Source: Sorghum bicolor
Taxonomy: Eukaryota; Streptophyta; Magnoliopsida; Poales; Poaceae
Length of the DNA: 64,000 nucleotides
Reading direction: 5' to 3'
Assembly (NCBI RefSeq): GCF_000003195.3
Contig: NC_012873.2
Span: forward strand, 65,481,615-65,545,614
Of the stretch, positions 23,701 through 35,730 are shown piece after piece; position 1 is the stretch's first letter; every line of letters begins with the position of its first letter. The position numbers and the translations under genes are program-made. Under the pieces are notes generated by a model. It was not told where the DNA came from and did not search any database. It saw only the letters and a list, made by a program, of their open reading frames with translations.

Positions 23701-26700
23701 TGAATGCGCGTGGTACAGACTACAGACTAGAGAGAGATTACCAACGAGCGTCCTGCGTGTTGCGAGCAGTTCTCACTTCTCAGCTCGTCACCTGTCACTG
23801 TCAGCTCGTCCGTGGAACGGAAGAGTCGGGATTGCATTCTCTGAGGACACCGTCCGTGTCGGCTGCCGAAAGTTGAAGAGATACAGATACCCTCATACCC
23901 AATTTAAACACGTTGCGACTTGCGTCGCTGTCGTCTTGCTCGACTAATTTGACCGGTAATTACAGCAGTCAAGTAGTAGCTTTGGACTGCTGCCTTGTGG
24001 AAACTTTTGCCCATCAACAACAAGTGCTTACTTTGGACTGCTTCCTTGTGGACAGGACCTTTCCCCCCCCGTGCATTTCAGATAACTATTTTCTTTTTTG
24101 TTGTACATGACAACTTCACTGCATCTCCGGTTAACTATATATATATGCACTCTAAATTCCACCCTCTATATCTCCATTTGACTGTCTGTGCTCTGTGAGA
24201 ATCTGGTTCCATAGGTTGTTCAGCATACTCCACCATGTTAGCTAAATATTGCTCTCATTCTTGTTAGTCTATGTTTAGTCGGTATTGAAATTATCATGGA
24301 TTGATATTTTTTCTTCACCAAATACAAATTTAAGCAACCAATTTTGAGGAATTTTAATTTAAAATCCATAACAGATTCTGAATAAAATCCCGTTAAAATG
24401 GGTTCTATGTTATTCATTCTATCAACAGACCAAACATGATTTTAGGAGCTTAGTGCATTAGACTTTTGAATCTATAAAAGAGGTGGAAAAAGAAAAAAAA
24501 ATATAGCAAAGCAATAGTATTATCTAGTTCTAGTTTAAAGTAGCGATGAAGATTCTCCAAGGGTCTTTTTTTTAAAAAAAAAAAGAAAGAAGACCCGATT
24601 TTGCGGCATAGATTTTATAATAAGGTAGCAAGCGGCCATTATACATACGTGAGAGGCGATACCATCCATAGCCTAGCTTATAGAGGTTTGAGGTTTTAAT
24701 GGGCTTATTACATACTAAGGCCTTGTTTAGTTTGCAAAATTTTTTGTTTCTGGGTACTGTAGCATTTCGTTTTTATTTGACAAACATTGTCCAATCACAG
24801 AGTAACTAGGCTCAAAAGATTCATCTCACAAATTAGAGGTAAACTGTGCAGTTAGTTTTTATTTTTATCTATATTTAATGCTCCATGCATGCGACCAAAG
24901 ATTCGATATGACGGGGAATCTTAAAAATTTTTGCGAACTAAACAAGGCCTAACAAGTTGTGCAACCGTTATAGGCTTAAGTTCGTCACCAGCAGCTTCTA
25001 AACAATATTTAGTCCACCTTTTCCAAGAACTCATTACAAACCCAAGCATTCCTAACTCTACCAATACATGAATTATATACGTGTCAACACCAATTTTGCA
25101 TCTAAGCTTCGGGGAACCTCTATCTCAACCTTCTCCGACTCCTATCCTATAGCCAGTTAGCAACTAGTGTTTCGTCCAACTCCTTGTTGCTCAAGCACAT
25201 GGCAGCCCTAATCGCCATGACGGCCTGCTCCGACAGGTCATCAGCATAGATATCCACGTAGGCGGTGACAGTGCATCATGCGCTAGTGATAGGGATATTT
25301 ATGAAGACGAGTTCACGCATTGGCTTTCCTCGTGGCCTGTAGGACTATTGATGGGCGCGCTGTGAAGCGCAAACTCGAGCGGGTAGCGACCATGTTCTTC
25401 TGCTTCCTTCCTGTGCATTTGCTATAGACCTATTTAGGTGGGGAGGTTGGTGAGGAGGTCGGGCACAGGAGCAATGGTTCATGCATGGACACTCTTGAAG
25501 ATATATGGCGGTACAAAAGTTATGGATGTGGTTCACCTAGTCTGTGTTAGGGTCATCGTAGAGGTCTTGACATATCGTGGGGTCTCCATCCTTGCCGGAG
25601 TTGGTGCGGTCGACACGTGCACCATCGCCATGCGGGTGGCGCGATAGGAGGTGTCGTCTACTTCGCCATCATCTGAGAACCTGTCTACTAGAGCCTAGCG
25701 ATTTTAGCCTGCAGTCCTTAGAGCCGAGACATGTTTGTCCGCCAAGGAGCAGGGCACCTCCTTGCCACTTTGCAGCAAGAAGCGAGGATGAGTTGCGTCA
25801 TCTATCCAGGAGAGGGATTCCTAGATAATGGGATCCTTTTCTCGAAAACAGATGCCTCTTGTTTGGATCAACGTCCCGCGTAGGTCAGCTAGAGGATCTA
25901 GACTCGCCAGGATAGTGCTAATGGCCTCGAAATTGAGTGGTTCCCAGAACGTCCATGATCCATTGGCTCCATGTGAGTTATCATAATAATCTCATTATGT
26001 ATCTTTTTACTCATCCAATAATTCCTCCATATCTTGTTCGGTATTTTAGAGAACTAACTCTGCCTTTTTTTTTATCTTTGGTGAGCGTGAAACTAAAAAT
26101 AGAGAATGAAAATATTTTGAGATCTTATTGTAGAAGTTATTGGATGGATTATTTTTTTCACCGAAATGTACATTTCCATCCATTCCATATGGAATGATAT
26201 AAAGGGCCTTTTGGAATTGCTCTTTAAACAACCTGCGTGTCATTTTCTCCTTCAAATCAAGATCATTGGTTCATCCATTTTTTTTCCTCAAGTGACTTTG
26301 TCCATAGAAAAAGACATTATGATATATACATTTGTCGAATTTGATTTGAGGTCTGTTATCTGTTTGGTCCATAGACACGGGAAGTACAAATTATTAGTGG
26401 ATTATTTGAATTCTCGCTTCAAAGTCGAGCTGTGACTGGATGGATCACTCATCGTGCAGAGGAAAACTGAGCGGGACGACGACGACAGGAGGAGGAGCTC
26501 ATCCGATGCGGCTCTTGCTCCGAGGAGGATCACCGGCAAGAAGCACGCGCGGACCAGGAGCTTCTCGTCGTCCATCACCACGAGCAGGAACCGCGCCGAC
26601 GTCGGGAGGCGGCGGTCGCTGTCGCAAGAACCGCCGCCGTCAGAGCCGGACGCCTCCAGCGAGGAAGCCAAGAAGAAAAGCCCCGGCGGTGCGGCGGCAA

Positions 26701-28306
26701 CGACCACAGCCACGACGAGACCCAGGACATCTCTGCGCCGCAGGAACTCCTCCACGAAAGGGCACGGGTCCGCGAAGCAGGCGGCGTCGGGGCCGAAGCT
26801 CCCGCGGTCTCTGCCCCGACGGCCTAGCTCTAGCTCCGGCGGACCAGAGGATCTCGGTAGGGGTGCAGAGCCGGCGGTGGTTCAGCCGAGCGCTGATGCG
26901 GTTGCGCCGCCTGTGCCGAGCCATTCGGCCGAGTATGCTGCACCTAGCGGAACTCCTAGGGATTCTCCGCCGAGGATGTCGTTTGCCGGGAGGGACGACG
27001 ACAGTGGCGTCGGTACTGGTGCGGCGAACGCGCGAGCCACCTCGCCGGAGCCAGATCGCAGTTCGGTGGACGAAGCTGTGCCACACGGCGAACCTGAGGC
27101 GAAGAACGCTGGTGTCGAGGGACACGACGAAGAGAAAGTCGACGCCGACGGGGAGGTCACTAGTGACTCGGAACCGGAACCGAGCTATGTCTACATCAAC
27201 AAGGACGCCGCCGAGGAGCAAGCCATGGCGGCGCTCCCTGAACCTTCGAAACTGGCCAGTTCAGATGCCGCCCTAGATTCTGACGTGAAGGCAAGCGAGC
27301 AGACGCCGGCGGCACCAGCACCAGCCGAAGCCACCGCGGCTGCAGCAGAGATCGCGACGACGAACGCCGAAGAAGCACCGGCCAGGGAGAGCTCCGACGA
27401 GTCCACTCTGTCCGTCAGGTCGTCAGGGCCGAGCGCGCGGCCGTCGTGCAGTTCGCGGGACCAGTCCATCGAGAGGTTGCTAGAGGCGGACGCCGTCCTC
27501 GTGCGGAAGAAGCGCGAGGAACGCGCCGAGAAGAGGGCAGCGCCGGCACCGAGGACGCCGCCGGGCAGCGCGGGCAGCAGGTTCTCCGGCACGGCGCGGT
27601 CACCGAGAGAGACGACGGTGAGGGGGTTCAAGAGGTTTCTGAGCTTCGGGAAGAAGCATAAAGGGAGGGAGGCCACTGTCATCGACTGCACGTCGCCGTC
27701 CGTGCCCTCGCCGGCCGACGACGACAGCGGCAGCGCCAGCGGTAGGTGGCAGCCCGCTGGTGGGTGCATCAAGCCCAGGATGGGGTCCTCAGATGCTACC
27801 TCTGATGATACGGACCATGGCTATCCGCAATCTCCACAAGGTACCTTCCTTTCTTCTCAAATTCATTCGCGCCATCCATTTGGCATTCTTATTTTTGTTT
27901 CTAGAGAAAAGAAAATGTTCCTAAAATTTCTGTACAACTCTACATGCTTAATACAAAGAGGCGCAATTCTTTTGTGTTTTCAAGAATTCTTTTTACATGC
28001 TTGCTATAGTTCATAATATGTGCTCTTTAACCTATGATATGACACTAACAAGTAACAACTGAACGGCTCGATACACTTTATTTCAGCAGCTTGCTCTCTG
28101 CAAAGCCTTGTAGCTGCCTCTCCTGCAAAGTCTGAACTAGCTGAGATAGTTCCACAAGAGAAATCACCAAAAGGTAAATAACGCCGTGTGGTTCAATCTG
28201 ATTTTGCTATTCCATAATGTCCATTCCATCAATGCTTTCTGATTTTGCGATTGCAGTTCATCGATCGTTCTTCTCGTTCCGGTCACTCAACTGCGGTAGG
28301 GGCTGA
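20714..28306 (+). CDS. COP1-interacting-protein-related basic protein
   Basis: Four exons: 20714-21154, 26460-27840, 28087-28173, 28257-28306; every join keeps frame, 652 aa. The N-terminus has a helix (LWAMAAELERQFAGYKQRLA), an acidic stretch, then the charged coiled block MYEAYVRRRDERLRDGW..RMERKEAEVKALWAKLE. Exon 2 encodes a low-complexity Ser/Arg/Pro/Ala-rich region with several SR-like clusters, another charged helix (SIERLLEADAVLVRKKREER) and GFKRFLSFGKKHKG. The C-terminus reads SFFSFRSLNCGRG. The pattern of a charged YEKY..KRD..L..EW.. block and conserved FKRLL.FGRK and SFFSLR pieces fits plant proteins annotated as COP1-interacting-protein related. These are thought to act in light signalling in the nucleus, but this is by resemblance only. 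The 5.3-kb first intron is packed with transposons. Confidence 0.72.
21388..22393. mobile_element. Non-autonomous hAT transposon with 8-bp target duplication
   Basis: Terminal inverted repeats CAGGCCCGGCCTTG (left) and CAGGCCCGGCCCTG (right, complement). It is flanked by a perfect 8-bp duplication TGCCTGCT at 21380-21387 and 22394-22401, the hAT hallmark. Total 1006 bp with no transposase-like frame. It sits in intron 1 of the COP1-interacting-protein-related gene. Confidence 0.88.
22476..22660. mobile_element. Short element with repeated TATAGCGG units
   Basis: Ends CCAAGGTTTTAAAT and ATTTAAAACTATGG are inverted. Inside are many copies of TAGCGG/TATAGCGG. Flanks TTCCAG and TTACAG are similar but not identical. 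185 bp, non-coding. Confidence 0.55.
22661..24718. other. Intron 1 interior, no gene recognised
   Basis: Holds a 9-bp-arm palindrome at 23629-23649, a (GT) run near 23346-23360 and a short direct repeat (CTTTGGACTGCT.CCTTGTGG) near 23980 and 24032. Nothing with coding or RNA features. Confidence 0.35.
24719..24949. mobile_element. Tourist-like MITE of the GGCC family, copy C
   Basis: GGCCTTGTTTAGTTTGC at the left and GCGAACTAAACAAGGCC at the right; 231 bp, opposite orientation to copy A. Flanking TAA occurs on both sides (24716-24718 and 24950-24952), the 3-bp duplication of PIF/Harbinger elements. Confidence 0.85.
24953..26459. other. End of intron 1, unassigned low-copy-looking DNA
   Basis: Region 25080-25900 is less AT-rich than its surroundings and may be a decayed gene or retroelement piece, but I recognise no domain and all frames are broken. 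26000-26450 is AT-rich intron. Confidence 0.3.
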
Positions 28307-30069
28307 CCCTAGCTAATCCGTTGCCTTGGAAATGCAGTTTATTGTAAATTTTAGAGAAGAGGAAGTTTGTGCTTCATGTGTTTTTTGCCTTCTGTCCGAT
28401 GTCTGTATGTATGATTTGTGTAATCTGCCATCTGGCCTGGCGTATACATTAACAGTAGGTTTACTGTCTCTGTATATTATAGATCTATATCGTGCATGAA
28501 GTGTTTACTTTCTTCAGTTTATTCAGGTGCTCTTATCATAGTTCATTCACATATTGTCGCAATCATATTTGTCATATCTGTTTGACAACGGCTGCACCAT
28601 GACACAGAAGAAAACACTTTTTGTATACCCATTTGTTTCAAAGAAAAAGAGAAAACACTTTGATATACAGTATGTGTTGTGCTGGTTAGGGGGATGCATG
28701 CGTTTCACATCGATCCATGCTTTATTATATGGGGAAAAGGTCAAATGCAGGGAAAATCTTGCCATGGAATAATCACGAAACGGGTGGCTCATGCGGTTGA
28801 GATTGACAAGGAAGCATCCTGCATTTTTCGATACGATGCTTATTGCTTCCCTCTAAAAAAGGACGCGATTATGAATTTAAAATGAGTCAAAATTCTATAA
28901 GTTTAACTAAGTTTCAAAAAATATCATAGGTTCGTAATGGCAGTAATCAAGTTGTTTGATAGGGGTCGATGTGTGTATCTCCGTGAGGATTAAGCACTCA
29001 AAACATAAATGTTTTATTCCGGTTTGGGCATCTAAGCCCAAAATCTAGTAATAATATTGTTCTTTTTTTGTTAGGAATACTCAATCAAGAGTTCTTATAT
29101 ATAATGGAGGAGGAAAATTGGCAGGGAAAGCACTATGCTAGTCTAGGATTTGATCTGCCTCAGTCTAGTTGGGTCTCATTACTTCCACAAGAGCTCATGC
29201 CTTCCCTTATATATCGGGGAGATGACTGAGACTGAGAGTACAAATCAAATGGTTTTTTGTAGGTTTTTTCACCCTGTGCTTCGGTCTTCTTCTTCATGAC
29301 GCCTCCGATTCTGCTTTGTCTCGTAGCTAAGGGCCGACAAAAATCACAACCGCCCTCCGACACCAATGTTACAACGTGGCGCTAACCACTAGGTGTTGTT
29401 TGCTAACCACAACGTCTACCCGAAAGAAGGTTGCCATGTGGACCCAGATCCCTCCACTATGTAGGCTTAGAGAAGTTCCTTGTCGTCCTAACACGTCATG
29501 CTCTTATACGTGACTATGTCGAGGGGGTGGCCAACAACACCTCGCGGTTGTGGAGCGAAAGGGAGGCCTGGTGCCTCTTTTGCTCTCTGCTTATCAGGCT
29601 CCGAGCACCGAATAGATCTGGAGGCTTGTTTCCAACGTTGTATAGGGTACACGTTGACTTGAGCCAAAGGCTAGGGTGACCATGGGGCTCTTGCTCGACC
29701 GAGGCTCTCCTAGGTCATGAACTTCTTGTGCCTTGTCCAAGCCCCCGAGCCCAAGCAAGGGTGGTCCGAGCAAAGACTTAGCCTCTCCTAGCTCACTCCT
29801 TCGATGGGTGTAGCCCCTCGAGTTCCAGCTAATTAGAAAAAAACCACTCATGGACTTAGTCGGATTGTCATCCCCTAATCTAAGGGTTTACAATACCTCT
29901 ATGTTAGACTCTCGTCGATTATCATTATCAAATATGACTCAAATATGATTAATCTAATGGCGCTAATTTGATATCATAAATATTAGCGTTTTTAAATATA
30001 AATTCAATTGAATATTAAGTTAAATTTTAAACTGTTTGATTTTAAAAAACAAAAGTCATATTCTTTTTT
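28307..30069. other. 3' flank and intergenic, no gene recognised
   Basis: 28307 to about 28550 is 3' UTR-like. The GC-richer block 29160-29860 could be a decayed retroelement: its frames are short and interrupted and no primer-binding site or polymerase motif is seen. The rest is AT-rich. Confidence 0.35.
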
Positions 30070-30316
30070 AGACGAAGGTGTGTCCTTTATTATTTGTCGT
30101 TTGGATTTTCATGTCACAACTTTGACTAGATTTATAGAAAATATGTGCAATATTTGTATCTCTTAATAAATTTATTAAGGAATTAAAAACTAGATTCAAA
30201 TATCTATCTAACAATATCAATTATGCATCATAAATATTAATATTTTTTATATAAAATTAATCAAAATTATTTCTCGAAAAGCGAGAAAGATAGATATTTA
30301 GGGATGAAGAGAGTAT
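30070..30316. mobile_element. MITE relic related to the element at 17190
   Basis: Shares TTTATAGAAAATATGTGCAA, TTTGTATCTCT and GATTCAAATATCTATCTAA with 17240-17320. The right end GATGAAGAGAGTA is degenerate. Exact ends are uncertain. Confidence 0.45.
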
Positions 30317-30323
30317 GAACCAG

Positions 30324-30834
30324 GGCCTTATTTAGTTCACTCCAAAAACAAAAAACTTTTTAAAATTCCCTGTCACATCGAATCTTATGGTATACTCCCT
30401 CTGTCCCGAATTATATGTCGTTCTAGAGTAAGATCCATGTCCCAAAATATGTGTCGTCTAGGCTACTGTATATGGGTCCAAGACTTATCTTATAGGGTTG
30501 CAGTCTTTATCCTGTCACCGTCAAGCAGCCGGTGTGAGAGAGAGATTCATGTCATGTCATATCATGTGTACTGATTTTATAGGGTTATTTGTGTCTTTGA
30601 GCTTTGGTATTGGTCTCTGTGCATGACTCCCAAACGACAGATAATATGGGACAGAGGGAGTATGCATGAAACATTAAATATAGACGAAACCAAAAACTAG
30701 TTGCACAATTTGTCTGTAAATCGCGAGACGAATCTTTTAAGCCTAATTACTTTAGGATTAGATAATGTTTGTCAAATAAAAATGAAAGTGCTACAGTGTC
30801 AAAATCTAAAAACTTTTCGAAACTGAACAAGGCC
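30324..30834. mobile_element. Tourist-like GGCC-family MITE, copy D, split by a nested element
   Basis: Left end GGCCTTATTTAGTTCAC, right end CGAAACTGAACAAGGCC, with CAG on both sides (30321-30323, 30835-30837). The body is interrupted after TCGAATCTTATGGTA and resumes at TGCATGAAACATTAAATATA, matching the uninterrupted copies. Confidence 0.85.
30395..30660. mobile_element. Stowaway-like MITE nested in copy D
   Basis: Terminal repeats CTCCCTCTGTCCCGAATTAT and its complement ATAATATGGGACAGAGGGAG; flanked by TA on both sides. 266 bp, non-coding. Its position inside copy D shows it inserted later. Confidence 0.88.
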
Positions 30835-30837
30835 CAG

Positions 30838-31819
30838 GAACAGTCAAGTGGAAAGACACGTACCTCAAAAAACACTGTCTCTTATTATCAGTTGGCTTTC
30901 AAATATCTGATGGATTGAACACCCAGCGCTGGAATGTACTGAGACACTACTGGTCATCGTCGATCGGCATCTTGTGCTTGCACATAGAAGCATCTCCTGA
31001 GGCCTGTCCACTGTCGTACGCGTAGGCCTCATCACACCGGCCGCTCTATGTACAAAATTAAAGGGAACATGGGATGCAACCACAATAGGCCAACAGCATT
31101 TTTTCGCTGGGAAGGACATACCTGAAATCCCCACGTTGTCGTTCCCCTTGTTTGAGTGCACTTGCACTCATCAAAATCCACACGTGTGGGCCTGGTGGGG
31201 TGAATATTAGGATGTGAAATAACTTGGATACACGAATGCAATTATTAAACAAGGCCATAAGGGGATTGGAGGGGATTATTACCCTCCAATTCTCACTAGA
31301 TTAAACGAAGTCTAGATTAATTTTGTGCTTATATATACTGCTAATATCATTTCTCATTTCTCCAAATGCCGAACCTTTGCTGGTAGAATAGAAGTACCTA
31401 AATGGCAACCCTACTAGACCTTACTCCCCACGACCAGCTACTTCACACCGTACGTTTTTGCGCCTTGCATTAGAGTCGGCATTAGACGAGGTCTGGAAAA
31501 AGGCAGATAAAGAATAACCATTATTTCCAATATGTCTCTATGGAAAACGAAGGAAGGTTGGAGAAATAAGTGGTGATGAATTCAACTTTGGCTGGAAAAA
31601 AGGTTGGTGTTGTCTTGTTTGTAGCCGCCAACATACTTAGCTGGTCGATTTCAGGTGAAGCAGTTCAAATCGATGCCGTATTAGCGTGTTACTTTGGAGT
31701 TTGGACGAAGGACGAGGTGCAGCAAAAAGATTATATATGACTATATGACCACAGAAGAACTATAAAGAATTCCTGCAAGTTTCTACGAACTCCCCTGACT
31801 TTCCAATGACATATGTCTG
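30838..31819. other. Intergenic, no gene recognised
   Basis: A short remnant of another MITE type (AAGGGGATTGGAGGGGATTA near 31258-31277) is visible. Nothing else. Confidence 0.35.
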
Positions 31820-32193
31820 CTATACAGAGGTCAAGGATTCGAGCACACCATCATTAACAAAATAGAGTAGACACTGCTGCTGACCAACCTTCAATTTGCA
31901 GCTGCTGTCGGCTGGAAAAAAATTCCTGCCTAACCGAGAAATGGGGGAGCAGCTTGCGTGTTTTATTTCTTACCAGGCCAGCAGCCCTCCACATCGGCGG
32001 TGGCCGATGAGATGAGCCCTCCCATTTGCGAGGCGAGCGCGGTGGTGCACGGCCGGCCGGAGAACTGACGACGATGATGGGGGCGAGAAGCCATGTTGGA
32101 GAAGGAGCGCACGTGCTGCGACGACGACCACGCATGCAGCGACGACGAGCACGTGCCCTGCTTCTCCAGCACGGTTTGCTCGCCCCTCCGCAT
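31820..32193 (-). CDS. Possible small two-exon gene, hypothetical protein
   Basis: Exon 32193-31974 (MRRGEQTVLEKQGTCSSSLH...DVEGCWPG) ends at a good donor (G|GTAAGA). An acceptor after a T-rich tract starts exon 31911-31820, which continues in frame (ADSSCKLKVGQQQCLL) to a stop; 103 aa in total. A TATA-like sequence (CTATATATA on the minus strand, about 32295-32303) lies 100 bp upstream of the ATG. Ser/Arg-rich and Cys-containing, with no domain that I recognise. GC-rich DNA yields chance open frames, so this needs transcript support. Confidence 0.35.
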
Positions 32194-32424
32194 GCACGAT
32201 CGAGAGCCGCTGCAAGCTCGCCGCGCCGAACGCCTGGTCGATGAGCTAGCTAGACCATGGGCAGGGCACGCAGCGCTGGCACTCTGGCAGGCGTGTATAT
32301 ATAGGCAGCAAGCTTGGACGACGTAGTGATGGTGTGGGTGTGTGTGTGTGGTAGGAAGGCATGGGCGCGCGCATGGCACTGGCAGCATATTATTGCCATA
32401 TTTGGCATGGCAATTTATTATTCA

Positions 32425-32589
32425 AAAGGTTTTTGAATTTTGGTAGTGTAGTACTTTCGTTTTTATTTGATACTCGTGATTTATAGGCAAACTATGTAAT
32501 TAGTTTTTGTTTTTGTGCTTCATGTATGTGCCACAAGATTCGATATGACGAGGAATCTTGAAAAAATTTTAGTTTTTGGATGACAAGGC
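32425..32589. mobile_element. Degenerate GGCC-family MITE, copy E
   Basis: Recognisable internal pieces (TACTTTCGTTTTTATTTGA, GCAAACTATGTAATTAGTTTTT, AAGATTCGATATGACGAGG) and a right end GGATGACAAGGCC. Left terminal repeat lost. Confidence 0.55.
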
Positions 32590-33617
32590 CTTTATGTCTC
32601 GAAAGCGCCAAGCTTTTTGGTGAAAGGGAGGAGGCCGGACCTGACCTGCTGGCTGCCGCCGCCTCGGATGCCTTTGCTTCCATGGACGAGACGACAGACG
32701 ATCAAACGGAGTGGCAGGCCACCAAACCTAGCTGGGATCTCCAACCATCCATCATCCATCCGCGCTCGCCATATCTAAGCTCCCCTCTCCCTCCTGGATC
32801 TAATCTAAGCTAAGCTAGCTAAACCGGGGTTAGTTTAATTAAGAGAAGCCCATCATGGTTGCAGTTGCATACTCTTGCAGTTAGTCGCTGTCCCAAGTGC
32901 ATTCTTTAACGTGAGATGACGCACCAAACCCAATGCCGGTTTTACTTCTCTCGGCCGCTTCTTTAATTTTACGGCGACGCTCTTGTCTGTTCAAGTAAAA
33001 AAAGAGGTGACGACGGCGGCGCAAATGGTAGTTTAACCGGCTGTCGGCCCGGCCCTGCGACGGGGACCGTCGGTTTTGGCCTCCTCCCCGTCCTATCCCG
33101 TCCCGACCCGCCGGCGCCGCGCAAGTTAACACGCTGCCTGTTGAAAACACCACACGGCTTATGTTAATGGCGTTATCGCAACCGTACCACATGTGTTTAA
33201 CTAACCTAATTCTAATCGGCACACACTTACCTGTAGCTCTTATCTTGATTGTCACATGCATTGCATATACTACTGATGTACACATGCCTGTGCCTGCCTG
33301 CCGCCGGGCGCCGGCCAGAGATGTTGTGCATCCACTCACACGCGTGGGCGCCCGTCACTTGTCGTGACGACAAGTGAACCGAACAGATGGAAATTGGAAT
33401 TGCCGGCGAGAGATGACGACGGGATACAGACAGACAGAAAGCTGCTTAGCTGATTGAGAGCGCAAATAAAGCTAGCGCAGCGGTTTGTTAGTTGCCGCTA
33501 AACAAGGGCACGCGCGGCGCCCGTCGCGTCGGTGTCGTCAGTGGCCCGTGTGTCGCTGCTGTTCTTTAGTGAGATCTGAATTGATTATACACTGTCCGTC
33601 CGTAGGAATTATTACTG
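32590..33617. other. Intergenic, no gene recognised
   Basis: Mixed-composition DNA. Short frames on both strands lack features of real genes. Confidence 0.35.
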
Positions 33618-34024
33618 CTCCCTCCGTCCACAAAATTTTACAATCCAAGAGTTCAAATTTTTCCAAAAAAAAAAACGCTAAAGTAGCCTACTAGGGCCTA
33701 GGGTGGGGGACCCACATCCACAGCACCACCCAGACCGCTGCCAGCTCACGCACAAGACTTGGGCATGGTTCGGTTTAAATTTTGTATTAGGCGCATGGAA
33801 GCTTTGGTTGTTTCTCAACTGTTTCTAGAGGCTTCTAGCCAGAACTTGAGCCTATGTATGGACACGTGTACTCTAGCTGCAAATTTTTAGTGCCAAATAA
33901 TTGTGAACGTGAACTTTGGTGCAGTGTAATGTCAAATCAATTATAGAGGTATTTTGGTCATTTGATATGGTCTTTGTTACCTCCTTTTGGTTCTACGATT
34001 GCAATATTTTATGGACGGAGGGAG
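33618..34024. mobile_element. Stowaway-type MITE or composite
   Basis: Ends CTCCCTCCGTCCACAAAAT and ATTTTATGGACGGAGGGAG are inverted; 407 bp, longer than usual for the type. The GC-rich middle (33690-33760) suggests extra inserted DNA. TA follows the right end, but the left flank is TG. Confidence 0.6.
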
Positions 34025-34576
34025 TAGTTCAGATAACGGAGACGATGAGCCAGCAATTGAGCGGCAGCATCAGTCAGCAGAGTTCGTGGTGGCGCATGCA
34101 TCCATGTGGGAGCGGGGAGCTGAGCACGCGAGTGCCGGCGGGTGCGTGCGGACAGCGCGGCGGCGGACAAGGTTGTCGGAGGCGCTGGCGAGGGCCGGGC
34201 CGGGGCCGGGGCCGGGGGCAGGGCATGCGCGCGCGGGACAGCGACGGGCGGCGCTAAAGAAATGCACGCGCGGCCGGTTGTTGCCGTGGGTAGGGTAGCC
34301 AGTACTCACTCGGTACAGGCAGGTGTCAAGTGCCAGTGCGTGCGTGCATCATGTTTCATGTGGAACCATTTCCCTGTAGCCCTCGAACCATTTCAGATTC
34401 TCAATTTCTCAGGGCAGTTTGGTTGTGTGTGTGGTGGGTTTTCTCCTGGGCAGATTGCAGTCAAGCCATTTTTTGGCGCTGATTTCTCAGAAGAGGAGGT
34501 GCTGCTACGGGTATTGAAGCAAACACCCAAACATAAATCATGCATATGGACATAAATAGTCACGGCATATCCCTTA

Positions 34577-34703
34577 GGGCTCCTTCGTTTAGTCCTTGTT
34601 CTCGATGGATTCATTTCTGATGATCAAAAATAATATAAATTTACATAATATTTTTTAGCTAGAATCATTCTATGCATTCATTCTGTGAGAAACGAACGGG
34701 GCC
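34577..34703. mobile_element. Small Tourist-like MITE
   Basis: Ends GGGCTCCTTCGTTT and AAACGAACGGGGCC with TTA on both sides (34574-34576, 34704-34706); 127 bp. Confidence 0.7.
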
Positions 34704-34706
34704 TTA

Positions 34707-35729
34707 CTTGTTTCGTGCCGCTCCGGACTATGACCTCTACACATATGAGGTATGTCGGGCCTTTGTTAGTATGACAACTTTTTTTAAGCCCATGTCACAC
34801 AGGCACAACTTCGTATTGGTCCAATATTTTTTTCTGCTAACTTTCTTTGTTCGGCTAATGACACTAAAAAAACTTTGTATGTACCATTTTCATGAAAGCT
34901 ATAGGTTTTTTCATAACACCATTCAATGAGAGTTAGTAAATGTTACAAAATATTAGTATAATAACGTTGTAGATGTACTTAATTACTTGCTATTTTGGTG
35001 CCGTACGATGTAGAGTGTCGAGATCTTAGACATGATATGACCTTCACGTTCGGTGTTGGCAATACTTAAAAAAATCATATCAAGCCATGTTTTAATTCCA
35101 AACCCCAATACATAATGCAAAAATGCCGGGGCAGTTCGGTTAGTGAAGCAGCTAAGCAGATAGCTCCAGTCTCCACCCAAACCGATATAATAATATAACC
35201 AAACTTCTGGAAGTGGTTGCCTAGCTCAGACATGGTCACAACACGTGAGACTCATATCCACATGTAAAAATTCAGCTAAGAATCACCACCACGTTGGATA
35301 ATTCCAGTTTAGTATCATCTTTGATTTTTACGTAGCACAAATATATCTTTTTTTTCATTTTTTTTTGCTTAAATATGTGCCTGTAGGTCATAGTCAAACT
35401 GACTCTTACTTTTCCTTTTTATTACCTTGATTCCAAACCCGGTTAAGTCTTTCTTTCTAAAGATATTTCAAAACTTCAAAACTTGAGCGTCTTTTGTTTT
35501 AAGTAACATTTATTTCAAACAATGTTTATTTTCAACTAATCTACTCCGGTGGCCCTCCCTATTTTTTTGACAATTCTTAAAAGCAGACAGATAATTAATT
35601 ATAATTAATTTCGTCATGGGTCTAGTTTGGGCGCAACCCTACCCGTGCCCAATCCAAGTCCAACCTTGGCCTATGCCGATATTTGTGGATCTCCACCATC
35701 CAATTCCTGTGAGATGTGCTAGCACGTTT
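34707..35729. other. Intergenic, no gene recognised
   Basis: AT-rich. I see no gene, RNA or bounded repeat. Confidence 0.35.
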
Positions 35730-35730
35730 A

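Noticed and set aside
26440..27276. Second plus-strand frame (278 codons) and several minus-strand frames overlapping exon 2
   Set aside because: Shadows of the real coding frame; Arg/Pro-rich outputs typical of GC-rich DNA read out of frame.
29160..29860. GC-richer block that might be a retrotransposon
   Set aside because: No LTR ends, primer-binding site or reverse-transcriptase motif; kept only as unassigned DNA.
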